Shown in pieces: positions 24,844 to 33,421 of a stretch of DNA of 64,000 nt (positions are counted from its first letter, which is position 1; each line of letters opens with the position of its first letter). The DNA comes from Lactonifactor longoviformis DSM 17459. Its GTDB lineage: Bacteria > Bacillota > Clostridia > Lachnospirales > Lachnospiraceae. The stretch spans positions 80,570-144,569 of the forward strand of contig NZ_FQVI01000010.1 of the NCBI RefSeq assembly GCF_900129135.1, read 5' to 3'. Both the position numbers and the translations under genes were made by a program. The notes under the pieces were generated by a model that saw only the letters and a list, made by a program, of their open reading frames with translations, did no database searches and was not told the DNA's origin.

Positions 24844-26558
24844 GCTATCGTATCAGCGGCAGAGAGTACAGTATGATGTACGGCCCCACAACGGGCGACC
24901 GGGTGCGCCTTGCAGACACCTGTCTGCTTGCACGTGTTGAGAAAGACTATACCACCTATGGGGATGAGATTAAATTCGGAGGCGGAAAGACCATCCGGGA
25001 CGGCATGGGGCAGTCCGTGAAGACAACGAGGGCAGACGGGGATTTAGACCTGGTGCTTACCAATGCCGTGGTCATAGATTACACCGGAATCTATAAGGCG
25101 GATATCGGAATCCGGGACGGCAGGATCGCGGGGATCGGAAAAGCAGGAAATCCGGATATTATGGACGGTGTGACAGAAGGAATGACGGTGGGCGCGTCCA
25201 CGGAGGCCCTAGCGGCGGAGGGGATGATCGTGACTGCCGGAGGCATCGATTCCCATATCCATTTCATCTGCCCCCAGCAGATTGACTGTGCCCTGTTCTC
25301 CGGGATCACGACCATGATCGGAGGCGGTACCGGCCCGGCAGACGGGACAAATGCCACCACCTGTACCCCCGGCCCCTGGAATCTGGCCCGGATGCTGGAG
25401 GCAGCGGAGGAATACCCCATGAATTTAGGCTTCCTCGGAAAAGGCAACTGCTCCGACGGGGCTGCTCTGGCAGAACAGGTGGAGGCCGGAGCTATGGGAC
25501 TGAAGATTCATGAGGACTGGGGAGCTACTCCTGCGGTCATTGACCACTGTCTGAACGTGGCGGACGAATATGATGTGCAGGTAGCCATCCATACGGATAC
25601 ACTGAATGAAGGCGGCTGTGTGGAGGATACCCTGGCGGCCATTGCCGGAAGGACGATCCACACTTACCACACGGAAGGAGCCGGAGGCGGCCATGCGCCG
25701 GACATCATCCGGGCAGCAGCAGCACACAACATACTTCCCTCTTCTACGAATCCTACTATGCCATTTACGGAAAATACGCTGGATGAACATCTGGATATGC
25801 TGATGGTCTGCCATCATCTGGATAAGAATATACCGGAGGATGTTGCCTTTGCAGACTCCAGAATCCGGCCTGAGACTATTGCGGCGGAGGATGTCCTGCA
25901 CGATATGGGAGTGTTCAGCATGATGAGCTCCGATTCCCAGGCTATGGGCAGGATCGGGGAGGTGATCACCCGGACCTGGCAGACCGCGCATAAGATGAAG
26001 GAAGAGCGGGGGCCATTAGAAGGGGACAGAGCAGAGGATGACAACTGCCGGATCAAACGGTATATCGCCAAGTATACCATCAACCCGGCGATCACCCACG
26101 GCATCTCTGATTATGTGGGGTCCGTAGAGACAGGCAAGCTGGCAGACCTTGTCATATGGAACCCGGCATTTTTCGGCATAAAGCCGGAGATTATCATAAA
26201 GGGCGGCATGATCCTTGCTGCCAGGATGGGGGATGCCAATGCTTCTATCCCCACCACGGAACCTGTGATGTATCAGCACATGTTCGGAGCACATGGAAAA
26301 GCAAAGTACCGTACCTGTGCCACCTTTGTGTCAGAGGCGGCGGCAAAAGCCGGGATCCGGGAAAAACTGGGCTTGCAGAAGATGATACTTCCGGTACATC
26401 ACACCCGGGATATTTCAAAGAAATGCATGGTATATAATGATGCGACCCCGGAGATTACCGTGGATCCGGAGACTTATGAGGTGAAAGCAGATGGAGTGCA
26501 TCTTACTTCTAAGCCCGCCGGCAGTCTTCCTCTGACCCAGCTCTATTCCCTGTTTTAA
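24840..26558 (+). CDS. ureC: Urease alpha (catalytic) subunit
   Basis: 572 residues. Every dinickel ligand known from Klebsiella urease is found at a constant offset: H139 and H141 (SHIHF), carbamylated K222 (GLKIHEDWG), H251 (AIHTDTLNE), H277 ([10 protein letters not shown]) and D365 (SSDSQAMGR). The flap Cys/His pair is C324-H325. The protein should therefore be active once loaded by UreDEFG. It hydrolyses urea in the cytoplasm, giving ammonia for assimilation or acid resistance. The gap of 79 bases to ureE contains two small hairpins but no T-run. Confidence 0.98.
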   Translation: MSYRISGREYSMMYGPTTGDRVRLADTCLLARVEKDYTTYGDEIKFGGGKTIRDGMGQSVKTTRADGDLDLVLTNAVVIDYTGIYKADIGIRDGRIAGIGKAGNPDIMDGVTEGMTVGASTEALAAEGMIVTAGGIDSHIHFICPQQIDCALFSGITTMIGGGTGPADGTNATTCTPGPWNLARMLEAAEEYPMNLGFLGKGNCSDGAALAEQVEAGAMGLKIHEDWGATPAVIDHCLNVADEYDVQVAIHTDTLNEGGCVEDTLAAIAGRTIHTYHTEGAGGGHAPDIIRAAAAHNILPSSTNPTMPFTENTLDEHLDMLMVCHHLDKNIPEDVAFADSRIRPETIAAEDVLHDMGVFSMMSSDSQAMGRIGEVITRTWQTAHKMKEERGPLEGDRAEDDNCRIKRYIAKYTINPAITHGISDYVGSVETGKLADLVIWNPAFFGIKPEIIIKGGMILAARMGDANASIPTTEPVMYQHMFGAHGKAKYRTCATFVSEAAAKAGIREKLGLQKMILPVHHTRDISKKCMVYNDATPEITVDPETYEVKADGVHLTSKPAGSLPLTQLYSLF

Positions 26559-26637
26559 CTTTATCAGGGAAATCCCTGGAATTCCGCATATCCGTTTGAC
26601 GGAGAGGGAAGATTATCGTGAAAGTGAGGAAAGCGCT

Positions 26638-27120
26638 ATGATTTTGTGTGAGGCTGTCCTGGGCAGTGTAAACGAGGACAAATTTAAAGAAATGACAGTG
26701 GACTATGTGGATATTGAATGGCATGAAGCATTCAAGCGCATCCACCAAAAAACTACCCGGCAGGGACGGGAAATCGGAATCCGACTGGGGACAGAAATCC
26801 TGACGAAAGGCCTGCGGGAAGGAGACGTCCTGTGGCAGGAGGGGCAGGAAGTGATTGCCGTGCAGATTCCAGCCTGTGAAGTGATTGTTATTGACGTAGA
26901 CAAAGCCCACCGGGAAATGGCTTACAAGGTGTGCTATGAGATTGGAAATAAACATGCTGCCCTTATAAAAGGAGAGGAAGAGCTGCAGTTTATCACCCCG
27001 TATAATGAGCCAACCATACAGCTCTTGAAGAAGCTGCACGGAGTACAGGCCAGAAAAGAGGTAAGGAAACTGGATTTTGACCGGGCAGTTTCGTCAACGG
27101 TCAGCAGCCATACCCATTGA
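26638..27120 (+). CDS. ureE: Urease accessory nickel chaperone UreE
   Basis: 160 residues from ATG 26638, chosen because GTGAGGA lies 8 bases upstream and UreE proteins begin near MILCEAVLG; the frame is open further up from 26596. The N-terminal peptide-binding domain is followed by a metal-binding domain with VIVIDVDKAHREMAYKVCYEIGNKHAAL, including the conserved metal His. The long His-rich tail of the Klebsiella protein is absent; only a short SSHTH end is present, as in H. pylori-type UreE. It supplies nickel to the UreDFG assembly complex. Confidence 0.93.
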   Translation: MILCEAVLGSVNEDKFKEMTVDYVDIEWHEAFKRIHQKTTRQGREIGIRLGTEILTKGLREGDVLWQEGQEVIAVQIPACEVIVIDVDKAHREMAYKVCYEIGNKHAALIKGEEELQFITPYNEPTIQLLKKLHGVQARKEVRKLDFDRAVSSTVSSHTH

Positions 27121-27166
27121 TTTTGAGGCAGTATCAGACTACAGGGGCTTTGGAAAGGAGCTGGAA

Positions 27167-27856
27167 ATGACAGAACAGGCAAAGGCGTATCTGCTTCTGC
27201 AGATAAATGATGCACTTTTTCCCATTGGGGGATATTCTCATTCCTACGGTTTGGAGACCTATATTCAGAAGGGAATCGTTACCAGTGAGCAGACCGCCGC
27301 CGTCTATATCAGGCAGATGCTCCTTTGCAGCCTGTGTCCCAACGAGTTGCTTGCCATCCGTATGGCGTGGGAGGAAGCGGGGAAGGAAAATCTGGAGAAT
27401 ATTGCGGAGTTGGAGGAGATTATCCATTGTTCCCGTTCTGCCAGGGAAGTGAGGCAGGCAGGCGAAAAATTGGGGTCACGTTTTATCAAGACGGTAAAAG
27501 CGCTTTCCGTTGATTATGAGACGCCTGTATTTCTGGATTACACGAAACTGTCCGGTCCGAAGACGCATTGTGTGGCTTACGGTGTTTTTTGTGCCGCCGC
27601 AGGGATTACCTGCCAAGATGCATTGCAGCATTATCTGTATTCCCAGGCTTCGGCCATGGTGACAAACTGTGTAAAGACCATCCCTTTAAGCCAAACCGCC
27701 GGACAAAAGCTTTTATTTGAGTGCCATGGGGTATTCGGGCAAGTGATGGAGAGACTGGAGAATATGGAAGCGGAGGAATTGGGAGCGGCTGCGCCGGGAT
27801 TTGAGATACGGTGTATGCAGCATGAAGGACTGTATTCACGGCTTTATATGTCATGA
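27167..27856 (+). CDS. ureF: Urease accessory protein UreF
   Basis: 229 residues, all-helical UreF family. LLLQINDALFPIGGYSHSYGLETYIQ is the typical N-terminal block, SGPKTHCVAYGVFCAAAGI the central one. UreF bridges UreD and the GTPase UreG during nickel insertion. The start is ATG 27167, with AAAGGAG upstream; an in-frame ATG at 27077 inside ureE would add 30 non-family residues. UreG follows after 39 bases. Confidence 0.93.
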   Translation: MTEQAKAYLLLQINDALFPIGGYSHSYGLETYIQKGIVTSEQTAAVYIRQMLLCSLCPNELLAIRMAWEEAGKENLENIAELEEIIHCSRSAREVRQAGEKLGSRFIKTVKALSVDYETPVFLDYTKLSGPKTHCVAYGVFCAAAGITCQDALQHYLYSQASAMVTNCVKTIPLSQTAGQKLLFECHGVFGQVMERLENMEAEELGAAAPGFEIRCMQHEGLYSRLYMS

Positions 27857-27895
27857 AGGAAAGTCAAAAGCAGAAGATATAAAGGGAGTGGAGTT

Positions 27896-28507
27896 ATGTC
27901 ATATGTAAAAATAGGAGTAGCCGGGCCTGTGGGGTCCGGCAAAACCGCGTTGATTGAGATTCTGGCCAGAAAGATGGCGGCAGAGTACAGCATCGGCGTC
28001 ATCACGAATGATATCTATACAAAAGAAGACGCGGAGTTTTTGTGCAGGAAAAGTATTCTGCCCAGGGAGAGGATTATCGGCGTTGAAACAGGTGGATGTC
28101 CTCATACAGCTATACGGGAGGACGCCTCCATGAACCTGGAGGCTGTGGACGAAATTACAGAACGCTTTCCTGATGTTGAGATCATTTTTATTGAAAGTGG
28201 AGGGGATAATTTGTCCGCCACTTTCAGTCCCGAGCTTGCCGATGCCACGATCTTCGTCATTGATGTGGCGGAAGGAGATAAGATCCCCCGCAAGGGAGGC
28301 CCGGGTATCACCCGGTCGGATCTCCTTGTCATTAACAAGATCGATCTGGCTCCTATGGTGGGGGCAAGACTGGATATTATGGAACGGGACTCTAAGAAAA
28401 TGAGAGGGGATAAGCCGTTTTTATTTACCAATATACGGGATGATGAAGGCGTGGACCGGGTGGTTCAATGGATCAAACAGTGTGTGCTGCTGGAAGGGGC
28501 CGGGTGA
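27896..28507 (+). CDS. ureG: Urease accessory GTPase UreG
   Basis: 203 residues, SIMIBI-class GTPase that drives nickel delivery. P-loop GPVGSGKT is at residues 10-17, the metal-binding CPH is in [16 protein letters not shown], and [18 protein letters not shown] and VINKIDLAP (guanine specificity) are intact. There is no N-terminal His stretch. AAAGGGAG lies before ATG 27896. ureD follows immediately. Confidence 0.96.
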   Translation: MSYVKIGVAGPVGSGKTALIEILARKMAAEYSIGVITNDIYTKEDAEFLCRKSILPRERIIGVETGGCPHTAIREDASMNLEAVDEITERFPDVEIIFIESGGDNLSATFSPELADATIFVIDVAEGDKIPRKGGPGITRSDLLVINKIDLAPMVGARLDIMERDSKKMRGDKPFLFTNIRDDEGVDRVVQWIKQCVLLEGAG

Positions 28508-28511
28508 TGTC

Positions 28512-29330
28512 ATGGAAGAGAGCAAAAATGCCTACGGAAAGGTGTCCAAACTGCGGGTCGTAGCCGGAGAAAACGGCGGAAGAACCTATCTGAAGGAACT
28601 GTCATTTACTGCGCCTTTTAAAGTGATGTCCCCGTTTAAGCTTCCTGACGGGGGCATTAGGGTTATGCCCCTTATGGCGTCTGCAGGCATTCTGGAGGGA
28701 GACAGACAGAAGATCTATCTGGAAACGGAATCCTGTGCGGCAATGGAATGCGTATCTCAGTCCCATGAGAAGATCCACAAAATGAAAAATGGCAGTGCCG
28801 GCAGGGAAACCTGCCTGAGGGTGGGGAAGAACGCTGTCCTGCTGTACCGTCCCCTCCCTGTGATCCCTTTTGCAGAGTCTGCCTTTCGGGGGCACACTGA
28901 AATCTGGCTGGAGGATCTAAGCAGCAGCCTGTTTTACCAGGAAATTGTATCCTGTGGGCGGGCAGCAAGAGGCGAGCGGTTTGACTACCGGCATTATTTA
29001 TCTCTGGTAGAGGCATGGCGGCACGGGAAACTGATATACAGAGAAAACAACCGGTTCTATCCAGACCTGAATGCTATGGAAGATGTGGGAATGTTTGAAG
29101 GGTATTCCTACCTTGCTAATCTCCTGTTCTTTCACGAAGATGCATCCGGATGTATCGGAAAAATCCGCAGGCTGATTGAGGAACAGCAGGAAATTTCCGG
29201 CGGTGTCACGCTTACGGCTGAATCGGATGTGGCAGTGCGTATTTTGGGCAGTCAGGTACAGAAGTTACAGCAGATATGTGACAGGATATATGCAATTGTG
29301 AAAGAGAAGACTGGTTTAGGCACGATATAG
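28512..29330 (+). CDS. ureD: Urease accessory protein UreD (UreH)
   Basis: 272 residues from ATG 28512, four bases after the ureG stop; the frame is open upstream inside ureG but the family starts here. UreD/UreH segments are SKLRVVAGENGGRTYLKEL, FTAPFKVMSPF and GGIRVMPLMASAGILEGD. It binds the apo-urease and passes nickel from UreG. It is the last urease gene, and no clear terminator follows; the next promoter begins 27 bases on. No UreI or UreJ channel and no nickel importer of NikM/NixA type is seen in the window. Confidence 0.9.
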   Translation: MEESKNAYGKVSKLRVVAGENGGRTYLKELSFTAPFKVMSPFKLPDGGIRVMPLMASAGILEGDRQKIYLETESCAAMECVSQSHEKIHKMKNGSAGRETCLRVGKNAVLLYRPLPVIPFAESAFRGHTEIWLEDLSSSLFYQEIVSCGRAARGERFDYRHYLSLVEAWRHGKLIYRENNRFYPDLNAMEDVGMFEGYSYLANLLFFHEDASGCIGKIRRLIEEQQEISGGVTLTAESDVAVRILGSQVQKLQQICDRIYAIVKEKTGLGTI

Positions 29331-29356
29331 GGGAGAAAAATTTTCATAAAAACATG

Positions 29357-29385
29357 TTGACAAAATCTTCCAATAAATATATACT
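29357..29385 (+). promoter_or_regulatory. Near-consensus sigma-A promoter before the Cys-rich mini-ORF and cooS
   Basis: TTGACA (29357-29362), a 17-base spacer, TATACT (29380-29385). This is one of the strongest promoters in the window. The following leader of about 290 bases holds a short Cys-rich ORF and a terminator before cooS. Confidence 0.82.
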
Positions 29386-29427
29386 ACAAAACATATAGAA
29401 ACAGTAGGAAATGGAAGAGGGAAAATC

Positions 29428-29553
29428 ATGATTCAGAAGTATAGGACTACAGGAAAAAGATATATATGTGTTATGTGCTGCTGTATGTGTAAAGATACAG
29501 AACCTTTTTTTGCATGTATCCATATGGTTCCTGATCCTGATGGGAAGATCTGA
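29428..29553 (+). CDS. Cys-rich 41-residue peptide, candidate leader peptide of the cooS operon
   Basis: ATG 29428 has GGAAGAGGG just upstream and opens 41 codons to TGA at 29551. Six cysteines fall at residues 14, 17, 18, 19, 21 and 30, including three in a row, in the pattern CxxCCCxC. There is no signal peptide and no family I recognise. It lies about 36 bases after a strong promoter and 30 bases before a terminator hairpin. Two readings are possible: a leader peptide whose translation through the Cys codons controls read-through into cooS, or a small metal-binding protein with its own transcript. A chance ORF cannot be excluded. Confidence 0.5.
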   Translation: MIQKYRTTGKRYICVMCCCMCKDTEPFFACIHMVPDPDGKI

Positions 29554-29583
29554 GTTATATCCTACATAGGTTTGCGAGTGATG

Positions 29584-29612
29584 CGGATACCGGAAAGGGG
29601 TGTCCGTTTTTT
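29584..29612 (+). terminator. Terminator/attenuator between the mini-ORF and cooS
   Basis: CGGATACC (29584-29591) pairs with GGTGTCCG (29599-29606), all eight positions with one G-T, followed by six T (29607-29612). It lies in the leader 74 bases before the cooS ATG, so the strong promoter upstream can reach cooS only by read-through. Confidence 0.78.
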
Positions 29613-29686
29613 CCTGTCATATTGATAGTTAAAAAAACTATCCGGCATCGTCTTTATCGACCCAATAGACTAAAGGAGGAACATAC

Positions 29687-31678
29687 ATGGAGAATCATAC
29701 AGTTATTGCAGAGAGGCACGCACATCATCACCACGGCGGGATGGACGGGTTTCATGATTATACGGAAGCCGTGAACGCCTACCGGAAGACATTTCCAGAC
29801 AAGCAGCAGGTTCTGGAGCAGACCCCGGATCCGGCTGTGAGGGAAATGCTGCTCCATCTGCAGGAGATGGGAGTGGAGACCGTATTTGACCGGTTCGACA
29901 GCCAGCAGCCCCAGTGCCCCTTTGGGATTGCCGGGGTATGCTGTAAAAACTGCTATATGGGTCCTTGCAAGATCACAAAGAAATGTCCCCGGGGTGTCTG
30001 CGGGGCGGACGCAGATGTAATCGTTGCCAGGAATATGCTCCGGGCGGCAGCGGCAGGCGCAGCAGCCCACGGGGCAAGGGGACGGGAGAGTATGCTTGCC
30101 CTGAAAAAAGCGGGGGAGGGGACATTAGACATGCCCATAGAAGGGGAAGCGAAGATCCGGGCCGTATGTGATATCTATGGGATAGATACAGAGGGAAAGA
30201 GCATAAACAGGCTGGCGGCGGAAGTGGCGGATATTTTACTGGAAGATCTGTCCCGGACTGTCCCGGGTGCTCACCGTACACTGACGTCCTTTGCACCGAA
30301 GGAAAGACAGGAGGTATGGGCGGCGTTGGATATCCTGCCAATCAGTGTATACCACGAGGTATTTGAGGGTTTGCACAGGACCAGCACCGGAACAGACGGG
30401 GACTGGAGGAATATCATGCAGCAGTTCCTTAGGGTAGGCCTGGCATTTGCCTGGACCAGCTGTCTGGGAAGTTCCATCGCCATGGACAGCCTGTATGGGC
30501 TGCCCAAGAGAAGCAGGTCGAAGATGAACCTGGGAGCACTGAAAAAAGGGTTTGTCAACATAGCGGTCCACGGCCATTCTCCGCTGCTGGTCAGCGAGAT
30601 TGTGCGCACCGGGCAGTCAGAAGCATTTCAGGAAAAGGCAAAAGCAGCCGGAGCAAATGGAATTCAGTTCTACGGGATCTGCTGTTCCGGGCTTTCCGCC
30701 ATGTACCGCTATGGAGGAGTGATCCCCCTCTCCAATGCAGTTGGTTCGGAACTGGTGCTGGGAACAGGTGCACTGGATCTGTGGGTGGCAGATGTACAGG
30801 ATGTGTTCCCTTCTATTATGGAGGTGGCGAAATGCTTTAAGACAACTGTTGTTACCACCAGCGATTCCGCGCGGCTGCCGGGAGCGGAGCACTATGCCTT
30901 TGACCACCACCACTCCAATCTGGAGGAGATTCATGGCCTGGCTGTGAAGATTGTGACGCGGGGCATAGAGAGTTTTCAGGCACGCCGGGAGGTGCCCGTG
31001 TTCATCCCGAAATATGAAGTGGAGGCGGAGATTGGGTTTTCCGCTGAGTTTGCCGCAGAACATTTCGGCGGGCTGGAGACGATTGCTGAAGCCCTGAAGG
31101 ATGGAAGAATCCTTGGTATTGTAAATCTGGTGGGATGCAGCAATCCCAGGATTATTTATGAAAAAGCCGTGGCAGAAGTGGCGGATGTCCTGCTTAAGAA
31201 CAATGTATTGATTCTGACCAACGGATGCGCGTCCTTTCCGCTTATGAAGCTGGGATACTGCTCGGTAAAGGCCCTGGAACAGACGGGGGAGGGACTGAGA
31301 AACTTCCTTACTGATGTACCCCCGGTATGGCAGATGGGGGAATGCCTGGACAATGCACGGGCTTCCGCACTGTTTTCCGGTGTGGCGGCGAAAAGCGGCC
31401 ATGCAATCAAAGACCTGCCATACGCTTTCGTAAGCCCCGAGTGGTCCAACGAAAAAGGCATCTGTGCGTCGCTGGCTTTCCGGCTTCTGGGCATGAATTC
31501 CTACCACAGCGTCTATGCGCCCACCCAGGGTTCGGAAAAAGTGTCAAAGTTCCTGGAACATGGAACAAAGGAACTTTTGGGTTCGGAAATGATTGTGGAT
31601 GTTGACCATATGGCCCTGGCGGAGCGTATTGAGAATGACCTGAAAGAGAAAAGAAAAGCGCTGGGCTGGGATTCATAA
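29687..31678 (+). CDS. cooS: Carbon monoxide dehydrogenase family protein (CooS-like, divergent active site)
   Basis: 663 residues, family of the Ni-Fe CO dehydrogenase catalytic subunit. Cysteines C77 and C85 match the D cluster, and C86, C89, C94 and C104 the B cluster, with a shorter loop than usual and an extra C100. For the C cluster, H297, C333, C484, C514 and C553 match ligands H261, C295, C446, C476 and C526 of Carboxydothermus CODH-II, and catalytic Lys matches K590. The position of C333 in CODH-II (in DYQC) is D372 here (DVQD). Of the proton-channel histidines only the first remains (AAHGARGRE). A short His-rich stretch (HAHHHHGG) near the N-terminus is notable. An ABC importer follows in the same operon; no cooC, cooF or acs gene is in the window. 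Family is sure; CO oxidation is not. Confidence 0.88.
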   Translation: MENHTVIAERHAHHHHGGMDGFHDYTEAVNAYRKTFPDKQQVLEQTPDPAVREMLLHLQEMGVETVFDRFDSQQPQCPFGIAGVCCKNCYMGPCKITKKCPRGVCGADADVIVARNMLRAAAAGAAAHGARGRESMLALKKAGEGTLDMPIEGEAKIRAVCDIYGIDTEGKSINRLAAEVADILLEDLSRTVPGAHRTLTSFAPKERQEVWAALDILPISVYHEVFEGLHRTSTGTDGDWRNIMQQFLRVGLAFAWTSCLGSSIAMDSLYGLPKRSRSKMNLGALKKGFVNIAVHGHSPLLVSEIVRTGQSEAFQEKAKAAGANGIQFYGICCSGLSAMYRYGGVIPLSNAVGSELVLGTGALDLWVADVQDVFPSIMEVAKCFKTTVVTTSDSARLPGAEHYAFDHHHSNLEEIHGLAVKIVTRGIESFQARREVPVFIPKYEVEAEIGFSAEFAAEHFGGLETIAEALKDGRILGIVNLVGCSNPRIIYEKAVAEVADVLLKNNVLILTNGCASFPLMKLGYCSVKALEQTGEGLRNFLTDVPPVWQMGECLDNARASALFSGVAAKSGHAIKDLPYAFVSPEWSNEKGICASLAFRLLGMNSYHSVYAPTQGSEKVSKFLEHGTKELLGSEMIVDVDHMALAERIENDLKEKRKALGWDS

Positions 31679-31690
31679 AAAGGAGACGGA

Positions 31691-32653
31691 ATGAAGAGAA
31701 TAAAAGCATTTGCTGCATTTCTGACAGTGGTTTTACTGCTTGGCAGCGCATTATACTATAAATATGATCAGATACATGCCGATTCAGGGAAAGAACAGGT
31801 GACTTTGAAAATAGCGTATCTTCCAATCACCCATTCCCTTCCGCTGTTTAAGACAAAGGAACTTTTCGATGGAGATGTGAAAGTGGAACTGGTGAGGTAC
31901 GGCGGCTGGGGGGAACTGATGGACGCCCTGAATACAGGCAGGGCAGACGGCGCGTCCGTGCTGATTGAACTTGCTATGAAGGCAAAGGAACAGGGAATCC
32001 CCCTGGAACTGGCTGCCCTTGGGCACCGGGACGGGAATGTGGTCATAACCAGGCCTGACATTACCCAGGGAGACCAGCTTCGCGGAAAAACCTTTGCCAT
32101 TCCAAATGAGCAGTCTTCCCACAATATCCTGCTTCAGGAATTGCTGCAGAAAAACGGACTGTCCACAGAGGATGTGCAGATACTTGAGATGGCGCCCGCG
32201 GAGATGCCCTCCGCGCTGCAGAGCGGACAGATTGACGGGTACTGTGTGGCGGAACCATTTGGAGCCAAAGCGGTAAGCGCCGGGATAGGCAGAGTATTTG
32301 CCACATCCAGAGAACTGTGGGAGGATTCCATATGCTGCGGGATTGTATGGAATAAGGAGTCGGTGCAGGGGAAAGAAAAGGAAGCAGAGCGGTTTGAAAG
32401 GACGTATCTGCAGGCAGGCGACAGCATGACGGATGAAGAAGCAGAGACTCTTGCTGAGAAATATCTGGGCCAGGAAAAGGAAGTCGCCCGGCAGTCCCTT
32501 GCCTGGATTTCCTTTGAGGACTTGTCTGTAAGCAGGCAAGCATATGATACCTTATGTGAAAAAGAGAGGGCTTTTGGCCTGAGCCAGAACCCACCTTCTT
32601 ATGAAGCATTTGTTAAGACACAGGGAGAGCAGGGAACAGGAGGCAGAAAATGA
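31691..32653 (+). CDS. NMT1/SsuA-like ABC substrate-binding protein
   Basis: 320 residues. An N-terminal hydrophobic segment (about residues 6-22) without a lipobox Cys predicts an uncleaved anchor or signal. The mature domain resembles the NrtA/SsuA/ThiY group: KIAYLPITHSLPLF, GGWGELMDALNTGRADGASVL, GKTFAIPNEQSSHNILL and DGYCVAEPFGAKAV. Such proteins bind small anions or heterocycles such as nitrate, bicarbonate, sulfonates or thiamin precursors; the ligand here cannot be read. It starts 12 bases after cooS with AGGAGACGG, so the transporter is co-expressed with the CODH-like enzyme. The stop overlaps the permease start by four bases. Confidence 0.82.
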   Translation: MKRIKAFAAFLTVVLLLGSALYYKYDQIHADSGKEQVTLKIAYLPITHSLPLFKTKELFDGDVKVELVRYGGWGELMDALNTGRADGASVLIELAMKAKEQGIPLELAALGHRDGNVVITRPDITQGDQLRGKTFAIPNEQSSHNILLQELLQKNGLSTEDVQILEMAPAEMPSALQSGQIDGYCVAEPFGAKAVSAGIGRVFATSRELWEDSICCGIVWNKESVQGKEKEAERFERTYLQAGDSMTDEEAETLAEKYLGQEKEVARQSLAWISFEDLSVSRQAYDTLCEKERAFGLSQNPPSYEAFVKTQGEQGTGGRK

Positions 32654-33420
32654 AAAGAGTAAGGACGCATGTGATTCCGTTTGCCGTATTGCTTCTCGGC
32701 TGGCAGCTTCTGGCATGGGCCGGCATCTTCCCTAAGAGCCTCTTCCCAGGCCCGGGGGAAGTATTTCATGCACTGGCGGACCGGGCGCTTTCAGGAAAGC
32801 TTCTGCTGGATGTGGGCGCCAGTATGTACAGGTTTCTTATTGGGTATACCTTTGCTTCCATCCTGGCAGTCCTTCTGGGGCTGGCTCTTGGCTGGCTGCC
32901 CGGAGTATGGAACTATATGAATCCGGTTATCCAGATACTGCGCCCCATATCTCCGGTGGCCTGGCTTCCCTTTATTATCCTGTGGGCAGGGACAGGGGAT
33001 GTGCCGGCCATAGTGATTATCTTCCTGGCGGCGTTTTTTCCGGTTCTGCTCACCACGGTCAGCGCGGTGGGGAAACTGGATCCCGTATATAAGAAGATAG
33101 CCGGTAACTTTGGGGTGGGGAAGATAAAAACCCTCTTTGGGATTATCTTTCCGGCATCCTTTCCCCAGATTGCATCAGGGCTCCATCTGGCATTGGGAAC
33201 TGCATGGATATTCCTGGTTGCAGGGGAGATGGCCGGGGCGCAGTCCGGTCTGGGGTACCTGGTATCGGACGCCAGGAACAGTCTGGAAACGGATCTTCTG
33301 ATGGCGGCAATCCTGGTGATCGGTATTTTAGGGCTGGTTTTGGATATACTGATGCGCTATGGGGAGGAGCAGGCAGGAAAGATATGGGGATTTGAGACTA
33401 CACAAGGAGGCGGGAACTGA
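32650..33420 (+). CDS. SsuC/NrtB-like ABC permease
   Basis: 256 residues, about six membrane segments, binding-protein-dependent permease of the nitrate/sulfonate/taurine class. FPGPGEVFHALAD and the LRPISPVAWLPFIILWAGTGD stretch are typical, and the EAA-like loop is KKIAGNFGVGKIKTLFGIIFPASFP. It overlaps the binding-protein gene by four bases (ATGA), and the ATPase gene follows at once. Confidence 0.9.
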   Translation: MKRVRTHVIPFAVLLLGWQLLAWAGIFPKSLFPGPGEVFHALADRALSGKLLLDVGASMYRFLIGYTFASILAVLLGLALGWLPGVWNYMNPVIQILRPISPVAWLPFIILWAGTGDVPAIVIIFLAAFFPVLLTTVSAVGKLDPVYKKIAGNFGVGKIKTLFGIIFPASFPQIASGLHLALGTAWIFLVAGEMAGAQSGLGYLVSDARNSLETDLLMAAILVIGILGLVLDILMRYGEEQAGKIWGFETTQGGGN

Positions 33421-33421
33421 T

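Noticed and set aside
26559..26637. Two small hairpins between ureC and ureE as a terminator
   Set aside because: Stems are short (CAGGGA/TCCCTG and TCCGT/ACGGA) and no T-run follows; probably only an intercistronic structure.
30617..31507. 296-codon minus-strand ORF inside cooS
   Set aside because: Shadow of cooS caused by its codon use; no family features.
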